Of a stretch of 30,556 nt of DNA, positions 12,259-23,900 are shown piece by piece (within the stretch, counting starts at the first letter, position 1; each line of letters starts with the position of its first letter). The notes under the pieces were generated by a model, which was given only the letters and a program-made list of their open reading frames with translations, had not been told where the DNA came from and made no database searches. This DNA is from Elysia marginata (lineage: Eukaryota > Mollusca > Gastropoda > Plakobranchidae): contig BMAT01006651.1 of the NCBI GenBank assembly GCA_019649035.1, positions 109,247-139,802 on the forward strand, read 5' to 3'. Made by a program: the position numbers and the translations under genes.

Positions 12259-14271
12259 GTTGTTACTAAAACAGAGATGCTAGCAATGAACCCTACAACT
12301 TTATAAAAAAAATTTAAAATACTTCAACTTTGCACACACACAAAAAAAAATCAAACCTGTGCAGAAATGATATCTAGAAAAATTCCTTTTGGTTTAGGAT
12401 ATAACGTTTTAAGGTATTCAAAGCTGAAATTTTGGTAGAAAAGGAGACAAGTTTGAGGTAAGAATCTGGAAGACTCTGGTAGACAAGATGGTTGTTAACA
12501 AAAATTGCCCTCGCCTTACTTCTGGAATGTAAACCATAATATTTATGCGCACTCGGTCTCACCGAAACCAACAAAAATTATATCTGGGTTATGGGGTCAA
12601 AATGTAAACAAGTATGACTTTCGACGTCGCAAAAAAGAGCTTTCTTGAAAGTGAAAATTCATAATTTGCGGACAACTTTTGACGAATTTCAACCTTATTT
12701 GTGACAAAAAAAAATAAATTAGGAGTTAAAGTTTGTTATAAAACATACATATTTGTAAAGAAGGAAGGTTCTAAAAATAGATTTTTGGGTTGGCTGAAAA
12801 CTGACATACTATCAATCTTTTCACTTTAAACCACCATAGCCCACAACAACTTTGCCGAGTTCCAGTGGGTTTCCTTTATCACCACACAAATGATGAATGA
12901 AGTTCCCGCGAATCTAAAGAACCCATTACTCATTGACTGAACGGTTGGCATCGGTTTTAATATCACTTACTTGCTTAAATTTTCACATCGACAATGTTTC
13001 CGTATTATTTTCAATGCGGTATGTCTCTATCTATTTCAAATGTTTGGTATCCGATATAGACCACAAAACCAGAAATAAGAACGGTGTATTTTTCAATAAC
13101 AAACATGCTTTGAGTACATCATCTATTTTGCTTTAATCTTAGATAAAAAATGGAGAATAATTACGGAATCAAAATTACGGACTTGCAATCAGCAAAACAA
13201 AAATGCAGATCTGTGCAGAACAAAAAGGAAAATATAGATTTCTGTACTTTTACGGAAAAACCGCATCCCTGTAATAATCTTTGCCGATGTTGTGCACTGA
13301 AACACTCAAAAAGTTTAAACAAACTCGTCTTCTAGTTCTACTCTTGACATTCTGATATCTTGGCACTGTTACACAGTACCACAATCTAGGCTACTTGATA
13401 AAATGTTTTTAGATTTGAAGAAAAAAAAAATGGACAAACAAAGAGACCCCAGATAAGAAATTAAATGATTCGATGATAAACTTACTAGAATCTCTTGAGA
13501 CTTGAGAGATCTACATCTAGATTTATTGAGACTAGATCTAGAACTAGAGGTCTATAGCCTATCGACTGGCCAACGACACCTATCAATTAGAAAACTTGTC
13601 TAATCAATGAAAGGGCAAGAATTGAAAACTTCGATGGCTCAAGAGGACCTAAAAATAAAGTGATAAATAATACAATATCTGCAATCTTGCACCTAATGAA
13701 CCAAAAGCTGCAAACTGAGACAGTAATTTTGCGGAATAGACCTATAGTTACATTGATTAAAAAAAAAAAATAAAAACTGCAATTACGGCAAAATTGATTA
13801 CAACATGTTTCTATTTCTAGTCTAAAAATCTGCACATTCCTAGGTTAGGATACTTATAAACATCCGTCTCGTTGACTCATCCTATGTCAGACTCGCGGAA
13901 TTAGATTATTGCGGAAATAAATTATTATTTTCCTCTTAGAATCTCGGATAAGAAGGTCCAGGGCTGAAGACTGCGAGGAATTTTTCTCTTACTCTTATAA
14001 ATTATATGATAAGTTAGAGTAATGATTTTCTTTTTCAATTTAAGTACATGTATGAAGCTTTCTCATAATACTAATAATTCCAAATATCCAAAGTTTGACA
14101 TAGGCCTGATTTCACCACGTAGGGTCACAACTATTGCTATCTCATTTCCTTAAAGGTGCATTATGCTTGTTTTAAATGAAGTTCTGAAATGGTAAAATAT
14201 AAAGAGCTAAACTTATTTTGGATCCTTCCAAATAAATTATTGTTATTTGTATATAAACATGAATACCATAC
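12259..14271. other. Intergenic or intronic DNA, no clear exon
   Basis: Expected to contain the missing 3' part of the Rab24 gene if its last intron is short, but no segment encoding the G5 S-A/S-K motif followed by a Cys-Cys tail was found. A short TCGGT-CTC-ACCGA hairpin lies at 12553-12565. Frames at 12374-12574 (minus), 12933-13136 and 13150-13335 (plus) and 13587-13835 (minus) have no family signature. Confidence 0.35.
12821..12913 (-). other. Short coding-like segment after an acceptor-like site
   Basis: After GGTTCTTTAG (acceptor-like, ending at 12914) the minus strand reads 30 codons, including NFIHHLCGDKGNPLELGKVV, to a stop at 12821-12823. The composition looks protein-like but matches nothing I know, and no partner exon is evident. 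It may be a transposon fragment or chance. Confidence 0.15.
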
Positions 14272-14307
14272 CTTCCACAGGCATACTTTTCAATGATGTA
14301 AGGTAAT
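14272..14307 (-). CDS. RAB24: Rab24 exon 5 (short)
   Basis: A 36-bp exon between CGCATCAG and G|GTATGG. Its phase completes Asp with the last G of exon 4, giving [16 protein letters not shown] across the junction, which aligns with the family VQDYADNIKAQLFE. The acceptor's pyrimidine tract is weak, so the identification rests on phase and on the QDY...E match. Confidence 0.7.
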
Positions 14308-17300
14308 CTGATGCGATGTTTGTAAAAATCATGGCTGAAAAAAATAGACATAGTACAAAAATATCAAATAAATGTACCGGAAACTGAAGAACAATGTTTT
14401 GTATTTGCTTCAAACTCAGCGCTGACTATACCTATTGTACACAATTTGGAATTTATCTTGTTGAACTGATTNNNNNNNNNNNNNNNNNNNNNNNNNNNNN
14501 NNNNNNNNNNNNNNNNNNNNNNNNNNNNNNNNNNNNNNNNNNNNNNNNNNNNNNNNNNNNNNNNNNNNNNNNNNNNNNNNNNNNNNNNNNNNNNNNNNNN
14601 NNNNNNNNNNNNNNNNNNNNNNNNNNNNNNNNNNNNNNNNNNNNNNNNNNNNNNNNNNNNNNNNNNNNNNNNNNNNNNNNNNNNNNNNNNNNNNNNNNNN
14701 NNNNNNNNNNNNNNNNNNNNNNNNNNNNNNNNNNNNNNNNNNNNNNNNNNNNNNNNNNNNNNNNNNNNNNNNNNNNNNNNNNNNNNNNNNNNNNNNNNNN
14801 NNNNNNNNNNNNNNNNNNNNNNNNNNNNNNNNNNNNNNNNNNNNNNNNNNNNNNNNNNNNNNNNNNNNNNNNNNNNNNNNNNNNNNNNNNNNNNNNNNNN
14901 NNNNNNNNNNNNNNNNNNNNNNNNNNNNNGCAAAAATTACAGATGAAATCTTTAGCTGTCTTAGCTGTGACTGTGTGAGAGAGAAAATGTAACAAAGGCC
15001 ATTTGATTACTACACTTCGGAGGAATAAAAACACTTTTGCCACGAACAACTGCCGTTTCTTTCCGTAATGCCTCACAATTCCAAGCTACTTTTTTATACT
15101 AGTTGGAAAATAGGGAGGTGATTAAATATTTGGTTTGGCTTTGTGATCAAAACCTTCCTTTTTCTGTTTTTATTCTTCCTGAACAACAATTGCTGTTGAC
15201 GTAAAAAAACAGAAAAAAAAAAAAAGATTCTATATTTCATTAATAAAAATTAAAATTAAAAATTCTTTTCTTTTTTTTCAAAAACTGAGTATTTACTCTG
15301 ACAATGTTTTTGAATATTAAAAAGGTATACCTATTAAAAAAATGATTGGATGCATGCTATTAATGACCCAGACAAAGATGAAAAAAAAAACTAGAATCTA
15401 GAGAATATCAGCCCCTTTCTCTTTATAAAATGCTAAACAACTGACAATCAGAAATAAAATTTGAAGCATAAGTTTCTCATACTTGATTTAGTGTACAAAA
15501 ATAAAAAAAGTTATTGTCACCCTGTGCTAAAGCTGCTGTCTCCCTTTCCTGAATTTTGCGTAACTCAGGATTCTGTAATATGAGATCATATTTAGTTCCA
15601 CAAAGATGTATCTGGCAGCCCTGAATAATAAAAATAAATAAATTTTGGAAATGTTAGATAGGAAAGCAAAGAGATAAATGGAAAATCTGCTCTAAAACAG
15701 CAAGAAAATTATAGAATCAGTCCAAGGATTAATCAAGAAGTATGGGTAATAATAATAGTTTCCTCTTCTCTTCTTCATGGCGGATCCTTGTAGGACGTAG
15801 CCTCCCACACAGCTGAGCGGAAACCGTCTCTGTCTTGCGCAAGTATACTGGCTTCCCTTACAGAAAAGCCAAGCCAGTCAGAAATGTCTTGAGTCCATCT
15901 CCTTCTTGGTCTGCCTCTGCCTCTCCTGCCCTCCACAGCTCCTTCTAAACACAATTTTTCGAGGTTGTTGTGTCTGACGACAAATAGTTTCCTACAATGT
16001 TTAAATACTTTGAAACTTAAAAAATTAAGCTGCAATGATACTGACAAAAAAAAAAAAACAATAAACATGAAACACTGTGTTACAAAAAAATTTATTCAGT
16101 CTTATAAGTATAAGGTGCTCTGCTTAGCAAAGTGGAAAGTGTGACAATTTTACAAGTGAAGCAACATGTTATGATATGCTGAATCATTTATACTCTAAAA
16201 ATTTGGAATAAACTGTGAATCAAATATAGATTAAAAAAATCTGAAGCTATTTGCTTTTAAATAATACATGTACTTGACTACTGACTTTACATTTGAGGTG
16301 GAAAACTGCCAAGAGCATAACTGGAGATGCAAGTCTTTATCTGCTCTAGATGTCATTTTGTTCTTATGTGATGTTTTATTGTACTTAGAGTGAGACCTTT
16401 AACTTTGTAAGTCAACAATGAATGGCACCACTCACAGTTAGTTTTCCCACAACATGTATTTTCAAAACACTATCTGCAATATTCCTTTCCTGTCAATCCT
16501 ATATTTGTTCATACAAATACGAATACATGTACCGGAACTAAGAAAGTGTCTATTTTATGCAATGCATGCACACAAGTCAAAGACAGTGACCTGATGAATG
16601 CTCAGGGACAATGCCCTAAGATGCGCAGAGCAAATTTTATCAAACACTCGCCAAGATCGAAACACAGAAAAGAAGGGAGAAAGAACAAGTAGTAGTTGTA
16701 TAATCTCGGACCGTGGGTTTTCTCACGGCCGTTACGAGGAGTTCGGCAGCAATTTTTTAACAAAATCAACATCGCCGCGGGTGCAAGCTGTGCCGACGTG
16801 GATCAAACCCAAAACCAGCGCGGCAGCGATTCCATGGAAAACTTTCCATTCTGTTTAAAAGCTGGCAATCATGCCCTTCCACTGTTCTTGATAGTTTGTT
16901 GCCAAAAGAGAGTCTCTATCATATCTGACATAACAGTCTATGAAAACAGGTATCACACTCATTGGCCTATTGAATACTTGGCTAAATTATGGAACAATAA
17001 AAACTGTTTATACAAGACAAACCTGACATAGAACGTCTACAAAATTGAATGATTTGCAAACAATGTACTTTAATACAGGTGCCTCCATTTTACAGAATAG
17101 ATGGGAAAAGTGATATTATAACATTTTCTATACAGTCAAGAGTGCTTATGTCTAGCTATATAACCAAACCTCTTCATGTTTTTGAAGTTCTCCAATCCAA
17201 AACCTGGCTCTATCAAAGCTTGACCGATCAGACAAGTCATAGCAGATTATAGCAGCTTTTGCACCCCGGTAGTAGATGCGGCTCATTGCCTCGTAGCGCT

Positions 17301-20300
17301 CGCTGCCAGCTGTATCCTGAGGATTTATGAGATGAAATCATAAAAAGCAATGCAAAAATAACAAACAAAAAAATTGTGATAGTGTCAACTACAAAGTTAT
17401 GAATTCAAGTCATCAGACAAACCACATAAATCAAGACAGCCGTTTACCCTTTGAACATAGAATATCTTGAAAAGCTAACATTACAATACATGTCTTTACC
17501 ATATTTTGTCTGGCTACATCAAATTTTAATCAACGAAAAAAAAAAGAAAATGATTATGTGAGTTCCTTGACATTTATCTAAGAATGATTTTATTGCCATC
17601 AATAAACACCCCCCCTCCAAATGTGACATCTGTGCTTTAAATTCATGAAGTTCTTTAGGTAAAAAAACTAAAATAGATGCTTGCGATTACAAAAAGGCAA
17701 ACAGTCCAGAGACCAGATAAATTTTTCAAATTTACCAGTAGTGGCAATTCTGACGATAGTAATAGTTTAATGCATGTTTGCGATATAAAAGATGAAAACA
17801 ATCCCCACCATTCTATCTGTAAAAAGTGCCAAAAGGTTGGTAATTATAAGGTGATAACAACTATATAAAAGAGTGTGAAAGATAATTGTGGAAGTCAAAA
17901 TTACAATGGTCCTTTTGCATGTTCATATGTTTATCTTCTTAAAACAGAACTGGAAACTATTAACTCATTTACCACTATAATTGAACCTGCCCTAGTTGAC
18001 CGCTGAAACAACAAATGTCGTTGAGATGGACAGGTGGTCGTGATGGGCAGCCATGCTTAAAAATGCAGTTACATGTACTTTTATTGTGAAAAAAACTTTC
18101 CCTGTGGAGTTCCCATTCAAGCACGTGGCGGCAAGGTTAGGAATGTCCATTTGGGGCTAAAGGCTGTTTTATTTGTAGGTTTAAATCACAGGTAATCAAA
18201 CACAGGCAGTTCGGAGTACTAGTCCGGTGGCTAATTGATTCTTCTTACACCAAGAGATGTCATGTTGCAGAGGTATTTTTAAAGAGGTTGTAAAGAATAA
18301 TGTGACATAAAAAGCTCCCTATGATCGCATTGGTAAGTTGGTTGCCTTGCAGAATACCAAAAAAAAGAAAAAAAAAATGGTCTGCAAGGCATGTTGGATT
18401 GTATAGCGTATACATTTTAACTCATTCCCTACGTAATTTTGTTGGCATTTAGACGTAATTTTTTACAGTCTAGCCATTCCACTTGACTGTGGTGTTAAGC
18501 AATCAACTATTGTTCAATGTATTTTCGATAAAACATGTCATGTTGCATATCAAACTAAAGGAAATTGAATGAAAATCCAGAATAACATATTATTTGTGGG
18601 TATTGAGTGTGTTTTTTATGATAGGTTTTATGTAAGAAACCTGAAATTAAAAAAAAATAGATCTACTTTCAGGTCTAGATTCTGTATCCCCATCTAGTTC
18701 TAGATCAAAATCGGACTCTTCATCTAAGCTAAACTCACCCTCACTACTGTTATCTAGGATATTTTGTAGGAAATTCCTAGCCTTAATGGCAGTAAACCTT
18801 CTGGATCTAGTTATCTCATCTAACTGTTTGGGGCAAAGCCAACTCTATAGACCTAGATTATATAAAAGCTGCAAATAAAAAGACCAAAACACCTAAAATA
18901 CCGATGAAAATTGATCTGAATGCTTGCTGAAATGTAAACAAACTAAAACGAAACTGAAACGAACTGTGCCAGATTTTTCGGCATCTTTAAGTAGCCCTAA
19001 AAGCCAAAAATATTTTGGCGTCTAATATTAGACGCTTCGTAGTCTGACGAAAATCTGATCGTCTAATATTGGACGCTTCGGAGGGAATCAGTTAAGCTTG
19101 GTTTCTAGGGCAGGGCTAAGACTTATTCAATTTTCTCAGTAACCAATGACTATGACTCAAGTAGCAAAGTTTCTTATGGCTATTTGATAAAAATTCTCTT
19201 AGTCTCAGTAGACTGTGTGCTTTCATAAAGTGTAAGCTTACCCAAATTCCAATAATAACATTCTTGTTGTCCACACATACTGTCTTAGCACCAAATGCGG
19301 CACCTATAGTCTATGGAACAAAAATATTATCATGTTTTTACTGACAGGGATAATAAAATATTAATAGCTACCACAATTATATAACTAAGGATCAAAATTA
19401 GTCATCAAAATTCAAATAAATATTAATCCAGCACTAACAAACTTTAAAAAATTATAATTAAATTTGCAGATCTCATGAACAAAATTTACTGACTATGACT
19501 GTGAATGAATTTAATTTAAATGAACAAAAAACATTAGGGTTATTTTTCATATTAATTTAATTTTAAGTATTAAAAAAATCAAGCGGTTTTTTAACAATGC
19601 CACCTCAACAGCAAAGATCCAGCAAAAGTTAAACATTTTTTTTTGTACAGTATTATGATTTTTGTCTTACCAGAAAGCATAGAACTTTAACAACTTTATA
19701 CACAATACACATTGCATTTATCTTTAATAGTTGTTTTTTTAATGAATTTTAAAGCAAGGATGTTTGATTGATTTTTTTAGGAATTTAAAACTCTGAATGG
19801 GACTGAGCAGCTTTAGCTGGGTTTTCGGATTTATATCACAAATTTAAAGCCAAAGTTCATTTCAGTAAATGTGAGTTTTGGATAATTCACACAAAATAAA
19901 AATGCTGTGTATGACATTACATACTTCAGAATAAAAAGAAGCACCAAATCTAAGCAAATGTGACAGAAATATTTTTTTCAATAATGCAAAATTCACTAAA
20001 GTAAGCATTGCCAAACCAGGTCACGGAATTATTTACGGCATATTATGATGTGTGCTGCATAAGTATTATTAATGTGCAGCAGAAATAGACAAGCATATTT
20101 TTCAAGAAACTATAATAAGTACTAAAAAAAAACAAAACAAAAAAACCCTTAAACACAACAAGCACCAAAATATATATGATAAAGCTACATTGGTGTTACA
20201 GACATTAACATGGCAGACATGAGTGAAAATGTACTTAAAAGTAAGCTGCTTTTAAGACCATTTTTTCATTAGGAAAATAATAAATGCCAACATTCCCATG

Positions 20301-20941
20301 TAGTGCAAAACCATGCCAAATAAATTTAGATTTAAAGTTTGCCCATGTTATTTCTCAATCTAAAAGTATTTTAGAAAAAGTCTCATGTGACATGAAATGA
20401 TAAACATTTATCATTAAAGTCTACATATATATATATCGTTTCATCAAAAACAAAAGAGTTAGCATGTCATGGGTGTAGGTAAACCTTTTCTATCACAATG
20501 GTCCATCAACTCACCTATTGAATCAATTCAACAGACTTTTAACCTGATAATGTTACTTTATTTTCATTCTCAATTATGCAGTACAATATTTCACCCCATT
20601 GACACCTAAGTTTCACTTTCAATACCCAAAAGTAGTCATTTCTAAATATAAAGCTAGTGCCGTTACTTCTGTCTCCTAGTTGGATAACAAATTAAAAAGT
20701 TGGACAAACAAGCATCTCAACAAGCCTGCGGGAGGAATAGATAGAGAGAGAGAGTTTGCAAACCAATTCCAGACTCCCAGGTCAACAAAATACACCAACA
20801 ACATTAATTTACAATTACGTTCTGGTAAGGAACAGTTTCACCACTGAAACGGTTATGTATGTAACGCTCCACAAGGCTGGTTTTCCCTGCATAGGCTTTT
20901 CCGAGAAGGACCACTTTCACATCCACCTTAGCTCCACTCAT
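14272..20941 (-). CDS. RAB24: Rab24-like small GTPase, five exons, C-terminus not found
   Basis: Membrane-trafficking GTPase; the family acts at ER/perinuclear and autophagosomal membranes and is linked to autophagosome clearance. Exons (minus): 20819-20941, 19242-19310, 17170-17316, 15521-15620 and 14272-14307, with GT-AG introns and phases that join exactly. They give 158 residues of a family length near 200. The start [20 protein letters not shown] carries the P-loop GKAYAGKTS (14-22). Exon 2 has the switch I region (TIGAAF), exon 3 has [20 protein letters not shown] across the junction, and exon 4 has CGTKYDL. Rab24-typical departures are Ser instead of Gln in DTAGSE and TKxD instead of NKxD. 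Exon 5 reads [13 protein letters not shown], matching the QDY helix before the G5 loop. The G5 motif, the last helix and the Cys-Cys prenylation end (about 45 residues) were not located. The ATG has A at -3. An assembly gap lies in intron 4, not between exon 5 and the missing part. Confidence 0.9.
14472..14929. other. Assembly gap (458 N)
   Basis: A run of 458 undetermined bases inside Rab24 intron 4 (between exons 4 and 5). Frames reported across it are artefacts. The size may be an estimate. Confidence 1.
15521..15620 (-). CDS. RAB24: Rab24 exon 4
   Basis: 33 codons plus one base, starting [16 protein letters not shown] and ending AALAQ. It carries the G4 motif in its Rab24 form, TKxD. The acceptor is TATTCAG and the donor CAGG|GTGACA. 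Confidence 0.9.
15747..15981 (-). mobile_element. LINE 3'-end fragment (reverse-transcriptase ORF C-terminus)
   Basis: The minus strand encodes [20 protein letters not shown], then [16 protein letters not shown] and [20 protein letters not shown], with a stop at 15775-15777. The GxGRPRxRWxxDI...LAQDRDxxR block is a well-known C-terminal tail of non-LTR retrotransposon ORF2 proteins in animals. After the stop a short untranslated tail ends in about four ATT units (15747-15758 on plus), as expected of a LINE 3' end. The 5' part is missing (5' truncation). It lies in Rab24 intron 3 in the same orientation as the gene. The exact clade is not decidable. Confidence 0.85.
16598..16860. other. CpG-rich patch in Rab24 intron 3
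   Basis: About 14 CpGs fall within 16707-16828, in a genome region otherwise poor in CpG. Two overlapping plus-strand frames (16598-16858 and 16696-17031) are open across it but show no recognisable family and run antisense to Rab24. It may be a fragment of a CpG-rich repeat, an unmethylated regulatory patch or a retrocopy piece. Confidence 0.4.
17170..17316 (-). CDS. RAB24: Rab24 exon 3
   Basis: 49 codons beginning [20 protein letters not shown] and ending GELQKHEE. It holds the G3 motif with Ser at the usual catalytic Gln position, as in other Rab24 proteins, then the RabF YYRGA and ICYDLSD segments. The acceptor is AAATCCTCAG and the donor GAG|GTTTGG; phase 0 at both ends. Confidence 0.95.
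18421..19091 (-). mobile_element. piggyBac-like non-autonomous element with TTAA target site
   Basis: The ends are CTCATTCCCTACG at 18421-18433 and the inverted CTGATTCCCTCCG at the right end (19079-19091). They are flanked by TTAA at 18417-18420 and 19092-19095, the target duplication of the piggyBac superfamily. Near the right end GTCTAATATTAGACGCTTCG-type short inverted repeats occur twice (about 19019-19082). At 671 bp it is far too short for a full transposase but keeps a transposase N-terminal remnant at 18647-18835. This makes it an internal-deletion derivative. It sits in Rab24 intron 2. Confidence 0.85.
18647..18835 (-). pseudogene. piggyBac-type transposase N-terminal remnant
   Basis: On the minus strand the frame reads [20 protein letters not shown], then [20 protein letters not shown], to a stop at 18647-18649. 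A basic patch followed by a serine/acidic stretch is usual at the N-terminus of piggyBac transposases, and the flanking TTAA/TIR structure supports this. The catalytic DDD domain is absent. No in-frame ATG is seen at the expected place, so it is a relic. Confidence 0.65.
19242..19310 (-). CDS. RAB24: Rab24 exon 2
   Basis: 23 codons, [23 protein letters not shown], matching the family switch I and interswitch (TIGAAFVAK...LGIW). The acceptor is TTCCATAG and the donor GG|GTAAGC; both ends are phase 0. Confidence 0.93.
20819..20941 (-). CDS. RAB24: Rab24 exon 1 (coding part)
   Basis: Encodes residues 1-41 from [10 protein letters not shown] to VPYQN, including the [10 protein letters not shown]-loop. 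It ends in phase 0 at AAC|GTAATT. The start agrees with the family N-terminus (human begins MSGQRVDVKV). Confidence 0.93.
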
Positions 20942-20987
20942 CTTGAGGTCATTGCGTAATTCCTTAAACTAGATGAGGGTGACAAAG
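20942..20987 (-). other. RAB24: Likely last part of the Rab24 5' UTR
   Basis: Immediately upstream of the Rab24 ATG. TTGATTTGCAG, ending at 20988, looks like a splice acceptor, so the 5' untranslated region may start here after an upstream non-coding exon. This is a sequence-only guess. Confidence 0.35.
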
Positions 20988-23900
20988 CTGCAAATCAACG
21001 ACAAATAAACAAATATTAATTCATATCAGACTTAGAGTGACATCACTATCTTAAGAAAATCTTACTTTAATTTTTCGCACAAAATTTAAAAAATGTTGAA
21101 ACTGGGTATGAATATGTGGCACCATGGTATTTTAGGTACATGTATCCTAAAAAGTCTCATAATAATATTTTACACAAAAGATAAAAAGCAGTTTGCTAAT
21201 TGTACAAATTATATAAATGGCTTTATGCCAAAATTTTGCAGAGAACACGGCCTCTACTAGATGATACCTACTGCTCTCCATCATTTTATTTAATGAACTA
21301 CAGACCGGTTTAGGCATCATGATAACCTAGTCGATAGACACAAATTTTAAACTTTATGAATTATAATGTCTTTACGCTAACAAAATGACATGAACCTGAG
21401 AGATCATTGCCCATCTTACAATAGAAAAATGATTACAATTTGTCATTTAGGCCCAAGTTTCAGTTATAAACTATAAAAAATGAGATGTATGCCAATGAAG
21501 TGACTTTAAAATCATTTATTTTTTAAATTTTTTTTAAATTCAATTTCGTCACTCATCAAATTCAGAAAAATATCACATTGATTTAAGTTAAAACTTCAGT
21601 CAATCATAAGTATTTGGTAGTAAAGAAATGTAAAAATTGTACTTCAAACATTTTGATGAAAAAGCTGGTCAATATTTCTGTTGTTAGCACTAAGTGAAAC
21701 TCTTGCATCTGAATCTGATCTATACTGGAATTTCTAGTTTTAAAGAACACACTCTAGATCATTTATAAGTGACTTAATTGATGCGTTATACAGTAAACAT
21801 TCCCTTCCCTTTTCATTTACATAGCAGAAATGACAATGCAGCACTTTATGTGACTACTGAACCCCTTCCCTAAGTCACTTCCAATGGAAAGGGTGAAGTA
21901 TTTATAAATATGGAAGGCTCTATAGTCTATCAAGTATCTTGAATTTTTAATGATTATGTTACTAATTTGCATGAATTGGAAAAGGTTGACGCAGAGTGTC
22001 CAAAGCCATGAGCTACAAAAGTATGAATCAACCTCAATAAAAATTTGCATCAACTTAATCAGTAAATGTACTCACCTGTCCAAAGAAACAACACGCTTAA
22101 TCAATAACCCATCTCTGTGTATATTCTTTGAGGTGCTAGTGTAGGTGGATGCGTTAAAAAACCCTAAAATCTTTAGGTATGAAAACCAACTTTCCAATTT
22201 GAATCTACAGGAGAATTGAGCAAGCTCTCCCCTTCTGCTGCCTTGTCCTGTTGTTTTGTAACAAAAATCACAACAGCTTGGAAATGACAGTCGCTATTCT
22301 CAACCCACATCCCCTCTCCTTCTTTCACTTCCAAAAGAAATTCTTGTGCAAGGTGTCACCTCAGTAGATTTCTGTCTCATACCAATTACCATTACCTGAT
22401 ACCATTATTATTATTGAATTTCTTTTTAAAAGGCTATCACTGAGTTGATCACATTGGGAGTGTCTTGAATGTGTCTACCAGTACGACTACAACTGTACAA
22501 GATCTACATATATACGCGCTTTTTGTGGGTCTGCCTTAGCTTTACAATTGCATTTGCCGTTTGGAAAAGTTGGAGCATAACATGTAATCACTAAAAAATT
22601 AAAGAATAAAATGAAATAAAACATATGTACATGACCTTCAGCTTCCGAAACTAGTCTGGCGGGTTGCAATCTTACATGCAAATGACATGGACAAGCGAAC
22701 GCAATTGTAAAGTAAACAATACCATTAGCCTCGCAAGGGCCCTAGCATTGCATGAAGAGCGTCGCGACCAAAGGCAAGAGGTTACAGGTGCAGCTAATGA
22801 ATAATACCAGCTACAGTGCTTTAGCTTCTCTAACCAAGCGGTGAAGAGAGTATGAAATCCTAACCTCGATACTTCCATATACCGCGACCTCAGAGAATCG
22901 AATACCTCAAGGTCTCAAAGTCAAGGGAAGTGATCGGCCCAGCAGTACTGAAAAGTAGATTTAATTGATGGGCCTGGTCCCAGATAGTAACACCCCTTAG
23001 ATTAGAACTTGGAGGTTAAATCTTTCAACCTGGCAGTGGCACAGTCAGTCAATACAAATCTACATTAGCTATAGATCTAGATAGAATTTATACTTACAAT
23101 GATTTGAGTAAACGACTTGGACTTAGTCAGCAAATGATCAACTCTTGACTGATTGGGTTCTAGAACTAACTTCTAGATCTGTAGATCTAGATTCTATTCT
23201 ATATCTAGACTATTACATAAGTATTATAACCGGTAGAATCTAACTCGAATCTAGTCTAAAGTTGTCTTTAGTTACACTATCAAGCAAGATTCCTATCTAG
23301 AAACAGAATGTTTTATTAGCAGCATCAATGCAAAGATGTGTCCAATTCTTTTTATTTTTCACTTCTCATTTTAAGGCAGGATCTTTAAATTTATAAGCTT
23401 TGATTTATAAGCATCTGTAGAGCGTAGACTGAGTGTCCAGTCATTGACTGTTATCTTATGGTTATCTTTGCCAGATTTGATATGTTATGCCATAATTACT
23501 ATTTTTGCTATTTTGTGAGATGCTCTACCTTCAAGAGTGCTGAGAAGGAAAACTTGATAAAAAATAATCACGGCATGAATTAATTTTCTACTGATTTCTT
23601 TATTCAATCTTATAAGTTATAAAAGTTTAATCTAGAAAATAGGCGTAGATCTATGATTATAGACTAAATTATTTAAAACGTGTGCAGCTCTATGATGTAC
23701 GAAAAAATGTGGAAGGAAAAAAGCAAACTCTTTTTGAAAAAGTGATAGATCTAGATATTTCCAATAAAGAAAGCAAATATTACGTAAGCTTTGTTAATAT
23801 TAGTATTGGTACTGTTAAGCCATTATCATTTTTTCCAAACATAAAAAATGAGCAACAAATTTTCATGTTTTTTAACTTGAAATGAGCCAAAATGGTAAAT

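Noticed and set aside
12933-13335. Two plus-strand frames of 67 and 61 codons
   Set aside because: No family signature, no splice context and AT-driven composition.
13260-13360. TSAK-like peptide on the minus strand after GTGTTTCAG
   Set aside because: The SAK motif is in the wrong phase for exon 5, and the following residues do not resemble a Rab C-terminus.
14364-15076. Long open frames of about 190-207 codons around 14.4-15.1 kb on both strands
   Set aside because: They consist almost wholly of undetermined bases in the assembly gap.
22487-22878. Two overlapping minus-strand frames upstream of Rab24
   Set aside because: They are short, without conserved motifs, and probably reflect the locally GC-richer promoter region.
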